From the NCBI GenBank assembly GCA_014656175.1, contig BNBX01000005.1:262117-326116 (forward strand): 64,000 bases of DNA. The letters are read 5' to 3'. Below the pieces are notes generated by a model that was given only the letters and a program-made list of their open reading frames with translations, did no database searches and was not told where the DNA came from. This document shows, piece after piece, positions 34,208 through 44,120 of this stretch. The DNA is from Streptomyces werraensis (lineage in GTDB: Bacteria > Actinomycetota > Actinomycetes > Streptomycetales > Streptomycetaceae). The position numbers and the translations under genes are program-made. Position 1 is the first letter of the stretch. Each line of letters starts with the position of its first letter.

Positions 34208-36308
34208 GACCTCCCCCCTGCTCCCCGGCGACCGCCCCACCCCCCGCAGCCTGCTGCCCGCCCCCGTGCTCACCGCCGCGTTCTGCGCGGTCGCCGTCGT
34301 GGCCTCCTTCGTACTGGTCCCGCAGGCCGCGATCGGCGCGGTCCTGGTGACCGGCGTGGTCGCCTCCGTGCTGCTGTGCGCCGCCGTCACGGCCGCCGCG
34401 TACGCCCGTCTGTCGGCGCGCGCCGCCCGGGAGCGGCTGGAGGCCGTCACCCAGGACGTCGGGCGGCTGCTCCAGGAGCGGTCCCGGCTGACCGAGGACG
34501 CCCGCCGCCAGCACGAGCTGCTGACCGGCGAACTCACCCGGGAACGCGCCCGGCTGTCCGCCGAGCTGGACCAGGAGCGGGCCCATCTCGCCGAGGCGCT
34601 GGCCGACGAGCGCGACCGGCTCGCCGAGCAGCACGCGGCCGAGCTGGCCCGGCTGGCGCACGAGCGGGCGGAGGAGCGCAACCGCACCGACGACGCACAC
34701 ACGGCGGAGCTGGCCCGGTCCGCCGAACGGCACACCGCCGAACTGGACCGGCTCACCGCCCAGCACGCCGACGAACTCGCCAGGCTGGCCGCGGAGCACA
34801 CCGAGGAGCGGGAGCGGCTGGAGGAGGAGCGCGACCGCCTGGCGCGCGAGCGGATCCGCCTGGCCGGGGAGAACGCACGGCTGACCACCCGGCTGCGGGA
34901 GGCCGAGGGCGCCCGCGCGGCCGCCCTGGCCGCCACCGCCAACGCGGCCGGACGGATGCAGGCGCTGGCCACCGGCATGCTCGCCGACCTGCGCGCGATG
35001 GAGGAGAAGCACCACGACGAGGAGGTCCTCGCCGACCTGCTCCACCTCGACCACCGCACCGCCCAGGCGGGCCGCCTCGCCGACTCCGTCGCCGTCCTCA
35101 CCGGCGCCCGCTCCGGCCGCCGCTGGGCCCGCCCCATCCCGATGGAGTCGATCCTGCGCGGAGCGATGGGCCGCATCGCCGGCTACCAGCGGGTCCGCGT
35201 CCACTCCGCCAGCGACACCTCCGTCGCCGGGCACGCCGCCGAGGGCGTGATGCACGCGCTCGCCGAACTCCTCGACAACGCCGCGAACTTCTCGCCCCCG
35301 ACCGCCGAGGTCCACGTCTACGTGGAGGAGGTCCCGGCCGGTGTCATCGTGTCCGTCGAGGACAGCGGTCTGGTGATGGGCGAGGCGCAGCTGCGGCGCG
35401 CCGAGCGGGCCGTCTCCGGCGAGTCCACCGGGCTGGGCGGTCTCACCGGCACCCGGCTGGGCCTCGCGGTCGTCGGCCGGCTGGCCCGGCGGTACGGCCT
35501 GCGGGTGTCGTACCGGCCCTCCGCGCGCGGCGGCACGGGCGTGCTGGTGCTGCTGCCGCAGGACATCCTCGTGCCGGCGGACGCGGCGCCCCCGCGGCCG
35601 GTCACGGCCCCGGCGGCCCGCACCACCCTCACTGCGACGGTGAAGGGCACGGACGGCAGGGACCGGGAGGCGTCCGCACCGAAGGACACGGAACCGTCCG
35701 CCCCGGCGGACCCGGAATCCTCCGCCCCGACGGACGCGGAACCCGTCGGCGCGCGGGACCGGAAGCCGTCCGGCCCGAAGGACGACCAGCCGTCCGCCGC
35801 CGAGGACGAACCGCTGGTCCTCCCCCGGCGCCGCTCCGTGACCGAGCCCGAGCCCCGCCACGGCGCCGCCGACGACAGCACCCCTTCCCCCGCCTCTCCC
35901 GGGACGGAGCGCCCCGCCGCCGCGCCCGTCCTCCCCGCGCCCTCCTACGCCGCCGCCCGCTCCGGGGGTGACGTGGACGCCGACCCGGTGCCGGCCCACG
36001 CGTCCGCCGACGACGACGCCCCGCCCCTGGTGCTGCCCCGCCGGCGCCGCGGCCGGACCCTCGCCGAGGCGGAGCGCCGGGCGGCAGCGGTGAGCCGTGC
36101 CGCGGAGTCCCGGCCCGCGCCCACGGCCGAGGAGACCCGGGCCCGCACCGCCCGCTTCAGCAGCTTCCGCCAGGCCGTGCGCACCCCCACCCCGGACGAC
36201 ACGGCCGACCCGGACGCGGGCGTCACCCCGGCCCGTGACACCACCCCCGACCCCGAGACCGCACCTCAGCCCACCCCCGTGACTTCGGAAGGCGACACCA
36301 CCTCATGA
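34206..36308 (+). CDS. cvnA: Conservon sensor protein CvnA
   Basis: A 700-residue histidine-kinase-like membrane sensor. Two hydrophobic helices lie at about 18-65, followed by a long Glu/Arg/Leu coiled coil (about 78-255), a DHp-like helix (LADLLHLDHRTAQAGRLADSV), and an HATPase with N-box ELLDNAANFSPPTAEV; the G1 motif is altered to EDSGLVM. The C-terminal 230 residues are Pro/Asp/Ala-rich and probably disordered, with PLVLPRRR repeated twice. In conservons CvnA recruits CvnB-D in a complex compared to eukaryotic GPCR-G protein systems. It overlaps cvnB by ATGA. The start lies in a 12-bp tandem repeat. Confidence 0.9.
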   Translation: MTSPLLPGDRPTPRSLLPAPVLTAAFCAVAVVASFVLVPQAAIGAVLVTGVVASVLLCAAVTAAAYARLSARAARERLEAVTQDVGRLLQERSRLTEDARRQHELLTGELTRERARLSAELDQERAHLAEALADERDRLAEQHAAELARLAHERAEERNRTDDAHTAELARSAERHTAELDRLTAQHADELARLAAEHTEERERLEEERDRLARERIRLAGENARLTTRLREAEGARAAALAATANAAGRMQALATGMLADLRAMEEKHHDEEVLADLLHLDHRTAQAGRLADSVAVLTGARSGRRWARPIPMESILRGAMGRIAGYQRVRVHSASDTSVAGHAAEGVMHALAELLDNAANFSPPTAEVHVYVEEVPAGVIVSVEDSGLVMGEAQLRRAERAVSGESTGLGGLTGTRLGLAVVGRLARRYGLRVSYRPSARGGTGVLVLLPQDILVPADAAPPRPVTAPAARTTLTATVKGTDGRDREASAPKDTEPSAPADPESSAPTDAEPVGARDRKPSGPKDDQPSAAEDEPLVLPRRRSVTEPEPRHGAADDSTPSPASPGTERPAAAPVLPAPSYAAARSGGDVDADPVPAHASADDDAPPLVLPRRRRGRTLAEAERRAAAVSRAAESRPAPTAEETRARTARFSSFRQAVRTPTPDDTADPDAGVTPARDTTPDPETAPQPTPVTSEGDTTS

Positions 36309-36712
36309 CCGGCACGACCACCGCGGACGAGAAGCTCACCTGGCTCATCGAGGGCCTGCTGGAGCGCACGCCGGGCGCGCGCCACGCGCTCGTGCTGTCC
36401 CGTGACGGCCTGAAACTGTGCCGCACGACCGGGCTCTCCAACGACCAGGCCGACCAGCTCGCCGCCATCGCGGCCGGCATCCAGTCGCTGTCGCACGGCG
36501 CGTCCGTCGAGTTCGGCGACGGCACCGGCGGCGTGCGCTCGGCGATGACCGAGTTCTACGGCGGTGTGCTGTTCATCGTGGAGGCCGGCGAGGGCGCGCA
36601 CCTGGCCGTCGTCACCACGGAGGACGCGGACGCCGGGCTCGTCGGGCACAACATGAGCGAGCTGGTGGAGCAGCTCGGCGAGCACCTGACCGCGCAGCCG
36701 CGCACCTCATGA
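36305..36712 (+). CDS. cvnB: Conservon roadblock/LC7 protein CvnB
   Basis: A 135-residue roadblock/LC7 domain protein with the typical LTWLIEGLLERTPGARHALVLSRDGL start and an NMSELVEQLGEHL end. CvnB proteins are thought to act on the GTPase CvnD, as MglB acts on MglA. ATG 36305 overlaps the cvnA stop, and its own stop overlaps cvnC, both by ATGA, so stoichiometric synthesis is likely. Confidence 0.95.
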   Translation: MTGTTTADEKLTWLIEGLLERTPGARHALVLSRDGLKLCRTTGLSNDQADQLAAIAAGIQSLSHGASVEFGDGTGGVRSAMTEFYGGVLFIVEAGEGAHLAVVTTEDADAGLVGHNMSELVEQLGEHLTAQPRTS

Positions 36713-37056
36713 GCCGGCCCGGCAGGGACGACGCGCCCGACCGGCTGTACACCCTCACCGGGGGGCGCAGCCGGTCCGGGCCCGACAACCCCTTCGACCT
36801 GGTGACCCTGGTCGTCGCCGAGTGCGACCCGGTCCCCGGCATGCAGTCGGAGCACGCGGCGATCCTGCGTCTCACCGGACGGCCCACGGCGGTCGTGGAG
36901 ATCGCGGCCGAGCTGAGGCTGCCGGTGAGCATCACCCGGATCCTGCTGTCCGACCTCCTCGCGGCGGGCCGGGTCAGCGCCCGCCACCCCCGCAAGGCCG
37001 CCGTACCCGACCCCGACATCCTGGAGCAGGTGCTCGTTGGACTCCGCAACCTCTGA
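36709..37056 (+). CDS. cvnC: Conservon DUF742 protein CvnC
   Basis: A 115-residue DUF742 protein: RLYTLTGGRSRSG, a central LVTLVVAECDP and a winged-helix-like segment EIAAELRLPVSITRILLSDLLAAGRVSAR. In other conservons it binds CvnA/CvnB. It is coupled to cvnB by ATGA and its end overlaps cvnD by 20 nt. Confidence 0.94.
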   Translation: MSRPGRDDAPDRLYTLTGGRSRSGPDNPFDLVTLVVAECDPVPGMQSEHAAILRLTGRPTAVVEIAAELRLPVSITRILLSDLLAAGRVSARHPRKAAVPDPDILEQVLVGLRNL

Positions 37057-37672
37057 GACGCCCGTGGCGTCCGAGACGCGCACCCCGCTGGGCGCGTCGG
37101 CCGACAACGGCCTGAAGATCGTGGTCGTGGGCGGCTTCGGCGCCGGCAAGACGACGATGGTCCGCTCCGTCAGCGAGATCCGTCCCCTCAACACCGAGGA
37201 GACGATGACCCAGGCCGGCGAAGGCGTCGACGACCTCAGCGGGGTGCGCGGCAAGACCGCGACCACCGTGGCCTTCGACTTCGGCCGCATCACGCTGGAC
37301 GAGCGCAACGTGCTGTACCTGTTCGGCGCGCCGGGGCAGGAGCGGTTCTGGTTCCTGTGGGACCGGCTGTTCTCCGGCACGCTCGGCGCGGTGGTGCTGG
37401 TCGACACACGGCGCATCGACGACTCCTGGTACGCCATCGACCGGCTGGAGAAGCACGGCACGCCGTTCATCGTGGCCTGCAACGACTTCGGCGGGCCCGT
37501 CTTCACCCCGCAGCAGATCCGCGAGGCGCTCGACCTGGACCCGCACGTGCCGCTGGTGAACTGCGACGCGCGGTCCCGGGAGTCCAGCAAGATCGTGCTG
37601 ATCACGCTGGTGGAGCACATCAAGGAGCTGTACGCCGATCAGGCCCGAGCCCCCCGTCAGGAGCTGGTGTGA
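37037..37672 (+). CDS. cvnD: Conservon small GTPase CvnD
   Basis: A 211-residue Ras-like ATP/GTP-binding protein. P-loop GGFGAGKTT lies at about residues 32-40, a switch Thr in RGKTATTVAFDFG, the G3-like LFGAPGQERFWFLWD and G4-like VACNDFG. It starts with TTG 37037 inside the end of cvnC, with GGAGC upstream. As the output switch of the conservon it probably binds CvnA and, through it, downstream targets that may include the adjacent P450s (inference). Confidence 0.94.
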   Translation: MDSATSETPVASETRTPLGASADNGLKIVVVGGFGAGKTTMVRSVSEIRPLNTEETMTQAGEGVDDLSGVRGKTATTVAFDFGRITLDERNVLYLFGAPGQERFWFLWDRLFSGTLGAVVLVDTRRIDDSWYAIDRLEKHGTPFIVACNDFGGPVFTPQQIREALDLDPHVPLVNCDARSRESSKIVLITLVEHIKELYADQARAPRQELV

Positions 37673-38904
37673 GTCCCGCCTCCGTCCCCGACGCCGTCCG
37701 CTTCAGCGGCCCTCTGCTGCAGGACGACCCGGCCCGCGTCTACCGCGAGCTGCGCCGCGAGCACGGCAGTGTGGTGCCGGTCGTGCTCGACGGCGAAGCC
37801 CCCGCCTGGCTGGTCCTCGGCTACCGCGAGCTGCACCAGGTCACCGGCGACCCGGTGCTGTTCAGCCGCGACTCCGAGCTGTGGAACCAGTGGGACAGCA
37901 TCCCCGACGACTGGCCGCTGCTGCCGATGATCGGCCGCCGTCAGCCGTCCATCCTCTACACCGTCGGCGAGCGGCACCGGGAACGGGCCGCGATGCTGGG
38001 GAACGCGCTGGAGGCGGTCGACCCGACCGAACTGCGCGGCCATTCCGAGCGGTTCGCGGACGAGCTGATCGACGCGATCTGCCCGCGCGGGTCCGCCGAC
38101 GTCATCGGCGAGTTCGCGATGCTGCTGCCGGTGCGGGTGCTGGCCCGGCTGTACGGGTTCCCCGACGACAAGGGTCCCGCGCTGGTCACCGCGCTCAACG
38201 ACATGATCGACGGGCGGGAGCGGGCGCTCGCCGGGCAGACGCACCTGTTCACGTCGATGACGGAGCTGGTGGCCCAGCGGCGCAAGGAGCCCGCGGAGGA
38301 CGTCGCCTCCCGGATGCTCGCCGACACCTCGGGGTTCACGGACGAGGAGATCGTCCAGGACCTGATGGTGATGATGGCGGCCGGGCACCAGCCGACCGCC
38401 GACTGGATCGGCAACTCGCTGCACCTGATGCTCACCGACTCCCGGTTCGCGGCCTCGCTGTTCGGCGGACGCAACAGCATCGCCGAGGCGATGAACGAGG
38501 TGCTGTGGGAGGACACCCCGACGCAGAACGTGGCCGCGCGGTGGGCGTCGCGCGACACGCAGCTCGGCGGTCGCCGCATCCGGGCCGGGGACATGGTGCT
38601 GCTGGGCCTCCAGGGCGCCAACTCCGACCCGCAGGTGCGCACCGACGGGTCGGCCCTCACCGGCGGCAACAGCGCGCACTTCTCCTTCGGTCACGGCGAG
38701 CACCGCTGTCCGTTCCCGGCGCAGGAGATCGCCGAGGTGATCGCCCGTACCGGCATCGAGGTGGTCCTGGACCGGCTGCCGGACATCGACCTGGCCGTGC
38801 CGGCCGGCGCCCTGACCCGCCGCCCGTCGCCCTGGCTGCGCGGCCTGTCCGAGCTCCCGGTCACCTTCACACCCACCCCCGCTCTTGGAGGCTCGCTCGC
38901 ATGA
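37669..38904 (+). CDS. Cytochrome P450, CYP157-like, without ExxR
   Basis: A 411-residue P450 fused into the conservon operon by a GTGA overlap with cvnD. The heme ligand is Cys347 in FGHGEHRCPF. The K-helix motif normally E-x-x-R reads E277-V-L-W280, and the I-helix acid-alcohol pair is replaced by AGHQPT. CYP157 proteins of streptomycetes are the known exception lacking ExxR and are found in conservons next to CYP154, exactly the arrangement here. Substrate unknown; a non-oxygenase or sensing role is possible. Confidence 0.88.
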   Translation: MSPASVPDAVRFSGPLLQDDPARVYRELRREHGSVVPVVLDGEAPAWLVLGYRELHQVTGDPVLFSRDSELWNQWDSIPDDWPLLPMIGRRQPSILYTVGERHRERAAMLGNALEAVDPTELRGHSERFADELIDAICPRGSADVIGEFAMLLPVRVLARLYGFPDDKGPALVTALNDMIDGRERALAGQTHLFTSMTELVAQRRKEPAEDVASRMLADTSGFTDEEIVQDLMVMMAAGHQPTADWIGNSLHLMLTDSRFAASLFGGRNSIAEAMNEVLWEDTPTQNVAARWASRDTQLGGRRIRAGDMVLLGLQGANSDPQVRTDGSALTGGNSAHFSFGHGEHRCPFPAQEIAEVIARTGIEVVLDRLPDIDLAVPAGALTRRPSPWLRGLSELPVTFTPTPALGGSLA

Positions 38905-40151
38905 CGGCTGGTACGGACCTCACCGCGACCGACACGGAACAGACCCGCATCCCCCTCGACCCGTTCGTCTCCGACCTGGACGCCGAGAGCGCCGCGCTGC
39001 GCGCCGCGGGGCCGCTGGCCGCCGTGACCCTGCCGGGTGACGTGCCCGTGTGGGCGGTGACCCACCACGCCGAGGCGAAGAAGCTGCTGACCGATCCGCG
39101 GCTGGTGAAGGACATCAACGTATGGGGCGCCTGGCAGCGCGGGGAGATAGCCCCGGACTGGCCGCTGATCGGGCTGGCGAACCCGCCCCGCTCCATGCTC
39201 ACCGTGGACGGCGCCGACCACCGGCGGCTGCGCACCCTCGTCGCCCAGGCGCTCACCCCCAGACGGGTGGAGCGGATGCGGGCCCGGATCACGGAGCTGA
39301 CCGAGTCCCTGCTGGACCAGGTGGCGGCGCAGCCCGGCGACAGCGTCGACCTGAAGGCGGTGTTCGCCTACCCGCTGCCGATGTACGTCGTCGCCGACCT
39401 GATGGGGCTGGCGGAGGAGCGGCTGCCGCGGCTGAAGGAGCTGTTCGAGAAGTTCTTCTCCACGCAGACCCCGCCGGAGGAGGTCCTCGCCACGCTCACC
39501 GAGCTGGCCGGGATCATGGCCGAGACGGTGGCGTCCAAGCGGGAGAACCCGGGCGACGACCTGACGTCGGCGCTGATCCAGGCGTCGGAGGACGGGGACC
39601 GGCTCACCGACGAGGAGATCGTCGCCACGCTCCAGCTGATGGTGGCGGCCGGGCACGAGACCACGATCTCCCTCATCGTCAACGCGGTGGTCAACCTCTC
39701 CACCCACCCGGACCAGCGCGACCTGGTGCTGTCCGGGAAGGCGGACTGGTCGGCGGTGATCGAGGAGACGCTGCGCTGGTCCACGCCGACCTCGCACGTG
39801 CTGATCCGGTTCGCCACCGAGGACGTGCCCGTGGGGGACAAGGTGCTGCCCGCCGGGGACGCGCTGATCGTGTCGTACGCGGCGATCGGGCGGGACGAGC
39901 GGGCCCACGGGCCGACGGCGGGCGTCTTCGACATCACCCGGGAGAGCCCCAGCCGGCACATCTCCTTCGGTCACGGCCCGCACGTCTGCCCCGGCGCGGC
40001 GCTGTCCCGCCTGGAGGCGGGCGTCGCCCTCCCGGCGCTGTACGCGCGCTTCCCGAAGCTGGACCTGGCGGTCCCGGCCGGTGAGCTGCGCAACAAGCCG
40101 GTGGTGACCCAGAACGACCTGTACGAGCTGCCGGTGACGCTCGGCGGGTGA
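38901..40151 (+). CDS. Cytochrome P450, CYP154-like
   Basis: A 416-residue soluble P450 with intact motifs: I-helix AAGHETT, K-helix E289-T-L-R292, heme loop FGHGPHVCPG with Cys363. It overlaps the upstream P450 by ATGA and has TTGGAGG upstream of ATG 38901. CYP154 members hydroxylate or cyclise polyketide and steroid-like substrates, but native substrates of conservon copies are generally unknown. It ends the operon ahead of a terminator at 40158-40198. Confidence 0.92.
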   Translation: MTAGTDLTATDTEQTRIPLDPFVSDLDAESAALRAAGPLAAVTLPGDVPVWAVTHHAEAKKLLTDPRLVKDINVWGAWQRGEIAPDWPLIGLANPPRSMLTVDGADHRRLRTLVAQALTPRRVERMRARITELTESLLDQVAAQPGDSVDLKAVFAYPLPMYVVADLMGLAEERLPRLKELFEKFFSTQTPPEEVLATLTELAGIMAETVASKRENPGDDLTSALIQASEDGDRLTDEEIVATLQLMVAAGHETTISLIVNAVVNLSTHPDQRDLVLSGKADWSAVIEETLRWSTPTSHVLIRFATEDVPVGDKVLPAGDALIVSYAAIGRDERAHGPTAGVFDITRESPSRHISFGHGPHVCPGAALSRLEAGVALPALYARFPKLDLAVPAGELRNKPVVTQNDLYELPVTLGG

Positions 40152-40157
40152 GAGACG

Positions 40158-40198
40158 CGGGTGGCGGGCGGCCCTCCCCCCGGACCGTCCGCCACCCG
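40158..40198 (+). terminator. Conservon operon terminator
   Basis: GGGTGGCGG (40159-40167) pairs perfectly with CCGCCACCC (40189-40197), extended by one more C-G pair, with a 21-nt loop, right after the CYP154 stop. Confidence 0.65.
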
Positions 40199-40268
40199 TC
40201 CCGGTGACGTGTCTCAGCGGCGCGTCTCAGCGGACGGACGATGTTGCGCCCGCGTTTCCTCCAGCCGC

Positions 40269-41399
<1,131 letters not shown>

Positions 41400-41413
41400 T
41401 CCGGCTCACGCGC

Positions 41414-41449
41414 AAGGGGGCGCCCGGTGGATTCCACCGGGCGCCCCTT
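41414..41449. terminator. Bidirectional terminator
   Basis: A 14-bp perfect stem (41417-41430 with 41434-41447, arms GGGGCGCCCGGTGG) with a 3-nt loop sits between the serC stop and the convergent exporter permease; the TT after it on the plus strand and AA before it extend the stem. Confidence 0.85.
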
Positions 41450-41454
41450 CCGTC

Positions 41455-42276
41455 TCACCTGCTCAGACGCCGGAACCGCCGTACCGCCAGCGGCAGGAAG
41501 AGCGCCGTCAGGATCACCGGCCACACCCCCGCCATCAGCAGCGCGTGCTGTTCGACCCACGAGTCGCCGCCGCCGACCGGCGTGCCGAAGAGTTCGCGGG
41601 TCGCCGCTGCCGTGGAGGAGATCGGGTTCCAGGCGGCCACCCATCCCAGCCAGTCGGGCATCAGCTGCGGGGCGACGAAGATGCTGGAGATCATCGTCAG
41701 GGGGAAAGCCACCGCGAAGAGGCCGCCCGCCGCCTCCGGGTTGGGGACCAGCAGGCCCAGCCAGACGCCCAGCCAGATCAGCGCGAACCGCAGCCACAGC
41801 AGCAGTCCGAACGCGGCGAGGAACTCCCAGCCGCCGTCCGGGCGCCAGCCCATGACCAGCGCGGTGAGCATCAGGATGGCCAGCTCCGCGCACGCGACGA
41901 TCAGGTCGGTCACCCCGCGCCCGGCCACCACCGCCGAGGACGCCATCGGCATCGAGCGGAAGCGGTCGATGACGCCCTTGGTGGAGTCGTACACCACCAC
42001 CGTCGCGGTGTTGATGAAGCCGAAGGCCATGGTCATCACGAACATGCCCGGCATCAGGAAGTCCTTGTAGTCCCCACCGCCGGGCACCCGCATCGCGCTG
42101 CCGAAGACATAGCCGTACAGCAGCACGGAGAGGATGGGGAAGCCCAGCTGCCAGGCGATGTTGACGGGCTGGCGCTGGTAGTGGGTGAGGCCGCGGCGGA
42201 CGACGTTCCAGCAGTCCGCCAGCGCCCAGTACACACGGCCGTGCCCGGCCGGTCCGGTCAGGTCGAACGCGCTCAT
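41455..42276 (-). CDS. ABC-2 type exporter permease, DrrB-like
   Basis: A 273-residue integral membrane protein with six predicted helices and the ABC-2 family text [38 protein letters not shown] and [20 protein letters not shown]. It is coupled to the ATPase by ATGA and together they form an efflux pump of the daunorubicin-resistance type. Regulated in all likelihood by the divergent TetR gene. Confidence 0.92.
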   Translation of the reverse strand: MSAFDLTGPAGHGRVYWALADCWNVVRRGLTHYQRQPVNIAWQLGFPILSVLLYGYVFGSAMRVPGGGDYKDFLMPGMFVMTMAFGFINTATVVVYDSTKGVIDRFRSMPMASSAVVAGRGVTDLIVACAELAILMLTALVMGWRPDGGWEFLAAFGLLLWLRFALIWLGVWLGLLVPNPEAAGGLFAVAFPLTMISSIFVAPQLMPDWLGWVAAWNPISSTAAATRELFGTPVGGGDSWVEQHALLMAGVWPVILTALFLPLAVRRFRRLSR

Positions 42277-43247
42277 GCCGCCGCCTCCTTCTCCGTCGTC
42301 TCCGTGCGGTGTCCGGTCAGGCGCAGGAACACGTCGTCGAGGCTGGGCCTGCGCAGCCCGATGTCCTCGACCCGGACGCCCTCGTCCTGGAGGGTGCGGG
42401 CGACGTCCGTCAGCGCGCCCACCCGGTCGGTCACGGGGGCGTGCACCCGCAACTCCGTCTCGTCCGCCTCGGGTTCACCGTCGGCGACCCGGGCGACCAC
42501 CTTCACCACGCGCGGGATGTCGGACCGTTCGGCCACCACGACCTCGACGCGGTCGCCGCCGACGCGGTTCTTCAGCCCGTCCGGGGTGTCGTCGGCGATG
42601 GACCGGCCCCGGTCGATGACGGTGATCCGGGAGGCCAGCCGGTCGGCCTCCTCCAGGTACTGCGTGGTCAGCAGCACGGTCGTGCCGCCCGCCACCAACG
42701 CCCGCACCGACTCCCAGACCTCGCCCCGGCTGCGCGGGTCGAGCCCCGTCGTCGGCTCGTCCAGGAACAGCACGGCCGGCGTCAGGATCATCGACGCCGC
42801 CAGGTCCAGCCGGCGCCGCATGCCGCCGCTGTAGTCGCCGACGCCCTTGTCGGCGGCGTCGGTCAGGTCGAACTGCTCCAGCAGCTCCGCCGCCCGCGCC
42901 CTGGCGCGCCGCCCGCCGAGGTGGAACAGCCTGCCGAACATCTCCAGGTTCTGCCGCCCGGTGAGCACCTCGTCCACCGCCGCGTACTGCCCGGTGAGCC
43001 CGATCCGCGCGCGCACCTCGCGGGCCTGCCGCGCCACGTCCAGCCCGGCCACGGTCGCCCGCCCGCCGTCGAGCCGGATCAGCGTCGACAGGATCCGCAC
43101 GGCGGTGGTCTTGCCCGCGCCGTTCGGTCCCAGCAGCCCGTGCACCGTGCCCGCTCGCACGGTGAGGTCGAAGCCGTCCAGGGCGCGCTTCTCGCCGTAG
43201 CGCTTCTCCAGCCCCTCGGCCCGCACCGCGTACCCGTCGTCCTTCAT
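42273..43247 (-). CDS. ABC exporter ATPase, DrrA-like
   Basis: A 324-residue ATPase: Walker A GPNGAGKT (about 40-47), signature [12 protein letters not shown], Walker [13 protein letters not shown], and the C-terminal extension with a [17 protein letters not shown] motif that is characteristic of DrrA proteins. GAAGGGGG lies upstream of ATG 43247. Its promoter region carries two operator-like palindromes shared with the divergent TetR gene. Confidence 0.95.
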   Translation of the reverse strand: MKDDGYAVRAEGLEKRYGEKRALDGFDLTVRAGTVHGLLGPNGAGKTTAVRILSTLIRLDGGRATVAGLDVARQAREVRARIGLTGQYAAVDEVLTGRQNLEMFGRLFHLGGRRARARAAELLEQFDLTDAADKGVGDYSGGMRRRLDLAASMILTPAVLFLDEPTTGLDPRSRGEVWESVRALVAGGTTVLLTTQYLEEADRLASRITVIDRGRSIADDTPDGLKNRVGGDRVEVVVAERSDIPRVVKVVARVADGEPEADETELRVHAPVTDRVGALTDVARTLQDEGVRVEDIGLRRPSLDDVFLRLTGHRTETTEKEAAA

Positions 43248-43266
43248 GGGTCCCCCTTCCAGAAAC

Positions 43267-43304
43267 CGGGTACACCGTACCCGATTGCGCGTACGACGTA
43301 CCCA
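43267..43304. promoter_or_regulatory. Two phased TetR operators
   Basis: CGGGTACACCGTACCCG (43267-43283) is a perfect 7-3-7 palindrome; CGCGTACGACGTACCCA (43288-43304) is a near-perfect second copy, 21 bp or two helical turns away. Both lie between the exporter and the TetR gene. Confidence 0.75.
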
Positions 43305-43333
43305 GTTTTTTCGCGCGGATCTAGACTGCCCGC

Positions 43334-44110
43334 ATGAGCGGCGGCGGAAGCGGTACGGAGACCAGCGGCAGCGGCGACATCGCGCGCACCCTCGACCTGC
43401 TCTGGGGCACCGGACAGCGGCCCAGCCGGGGCCCGAAGCCGGGACTGACCCTGGAGCGGATCGTGGAGGCGGCGATCGAGCTCGCCGACCGGGACGGCAT
43501 CGGCGCGCTGTCGATGCGCCGGATCGCCACGGAGCTGGGCACCGGCACGATGTCCCTGTACCGCTACGTCCCCGGCAAGGCCGAACTGCTCGACCTGATG
43601 CTGGACCGGGTGCAGCGCCCGTCGGAGAATCCCGCGGACCTCGGCGACGGCGGCTGGCGCTCGGCCCTGGAGGCGCTGGCCCGGGCCACCCTCGCCCTCT
43701 ACCGGCGCCACCCCTGGCTGCTGGAGGTCAACCAGTCCCGCCCGATCCTCGGCCCGAGCGCCCTGGACGGCATGGAGAAGGTGTTCTCCCGGATCAAGCC
43801 GATGGGCCTGTCCGACCCCGAGCTGCTGTCGGTGATCGTCATGATCGACGGGTACGTGGTCGGGGCGGCCCGGACGCAGCTGTACCAGGAGCAGGCCGAA
43901 CACAGCTCGGGGCTGACGGACGCGGAGTTCTGGGAGGCCCAGCGGCCCGCCCTGGAGAAGGCGATGAGCAGCGGCCGCTACCCCGTCATGGCCGCGCTCT
44001 CGGAGGACACCTTCGACTCCGGCTTCGACCACTTCGAGTTCGGGCTCCAGCGCATCCTGGACGGCCTGGAGGTCCACGTCGCCCGGCGGGCGGGCGAACA
44101 GGGGCGCTGA
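43334..44110 (+). CDS. TetR-family regulator of the DrrAB-type exporter
   Basis: A 258-residue repressor with the HTH ERIVEAAIELADRDGIGALSMRRIATELGTGTMSLYRYVPGKAELLDLM and the TetR_C_1 ligand domain found beside drug exporters. It diverges from the exporter operon over a promoter region with two palindromic sites, so it very probably represses the pump and itself. TAGACT ends 6 nt before ATG 43334, and no Shine-Dalgarno is present: leaderless mRNA likely. Confidence 0.93.
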   Translation: MSGGGSGTETSGSGDIARTLDLLWGTGQRPSRGPKPGLTLERIVEAAIELADRDGIGALSMRRIATELGTGTMSLYRYVPGKAELLDLMLDRVQRPSENPADLGDGGWRSALEALARATLALYRRHPWLLEVNQSRPILGPSALDGMEKVFSRIKPMGLSDPELLSVIVMIDGYVVGAARTQLYQEQAEHSSGLTDAEFWEAQRPALEKAMSSGRYPVMAALSEDTFDSGFDHFEFGLQRILDGLEVHVARRAGEQGR

Positions 44111-44120
44111 CGGCCCCGGT

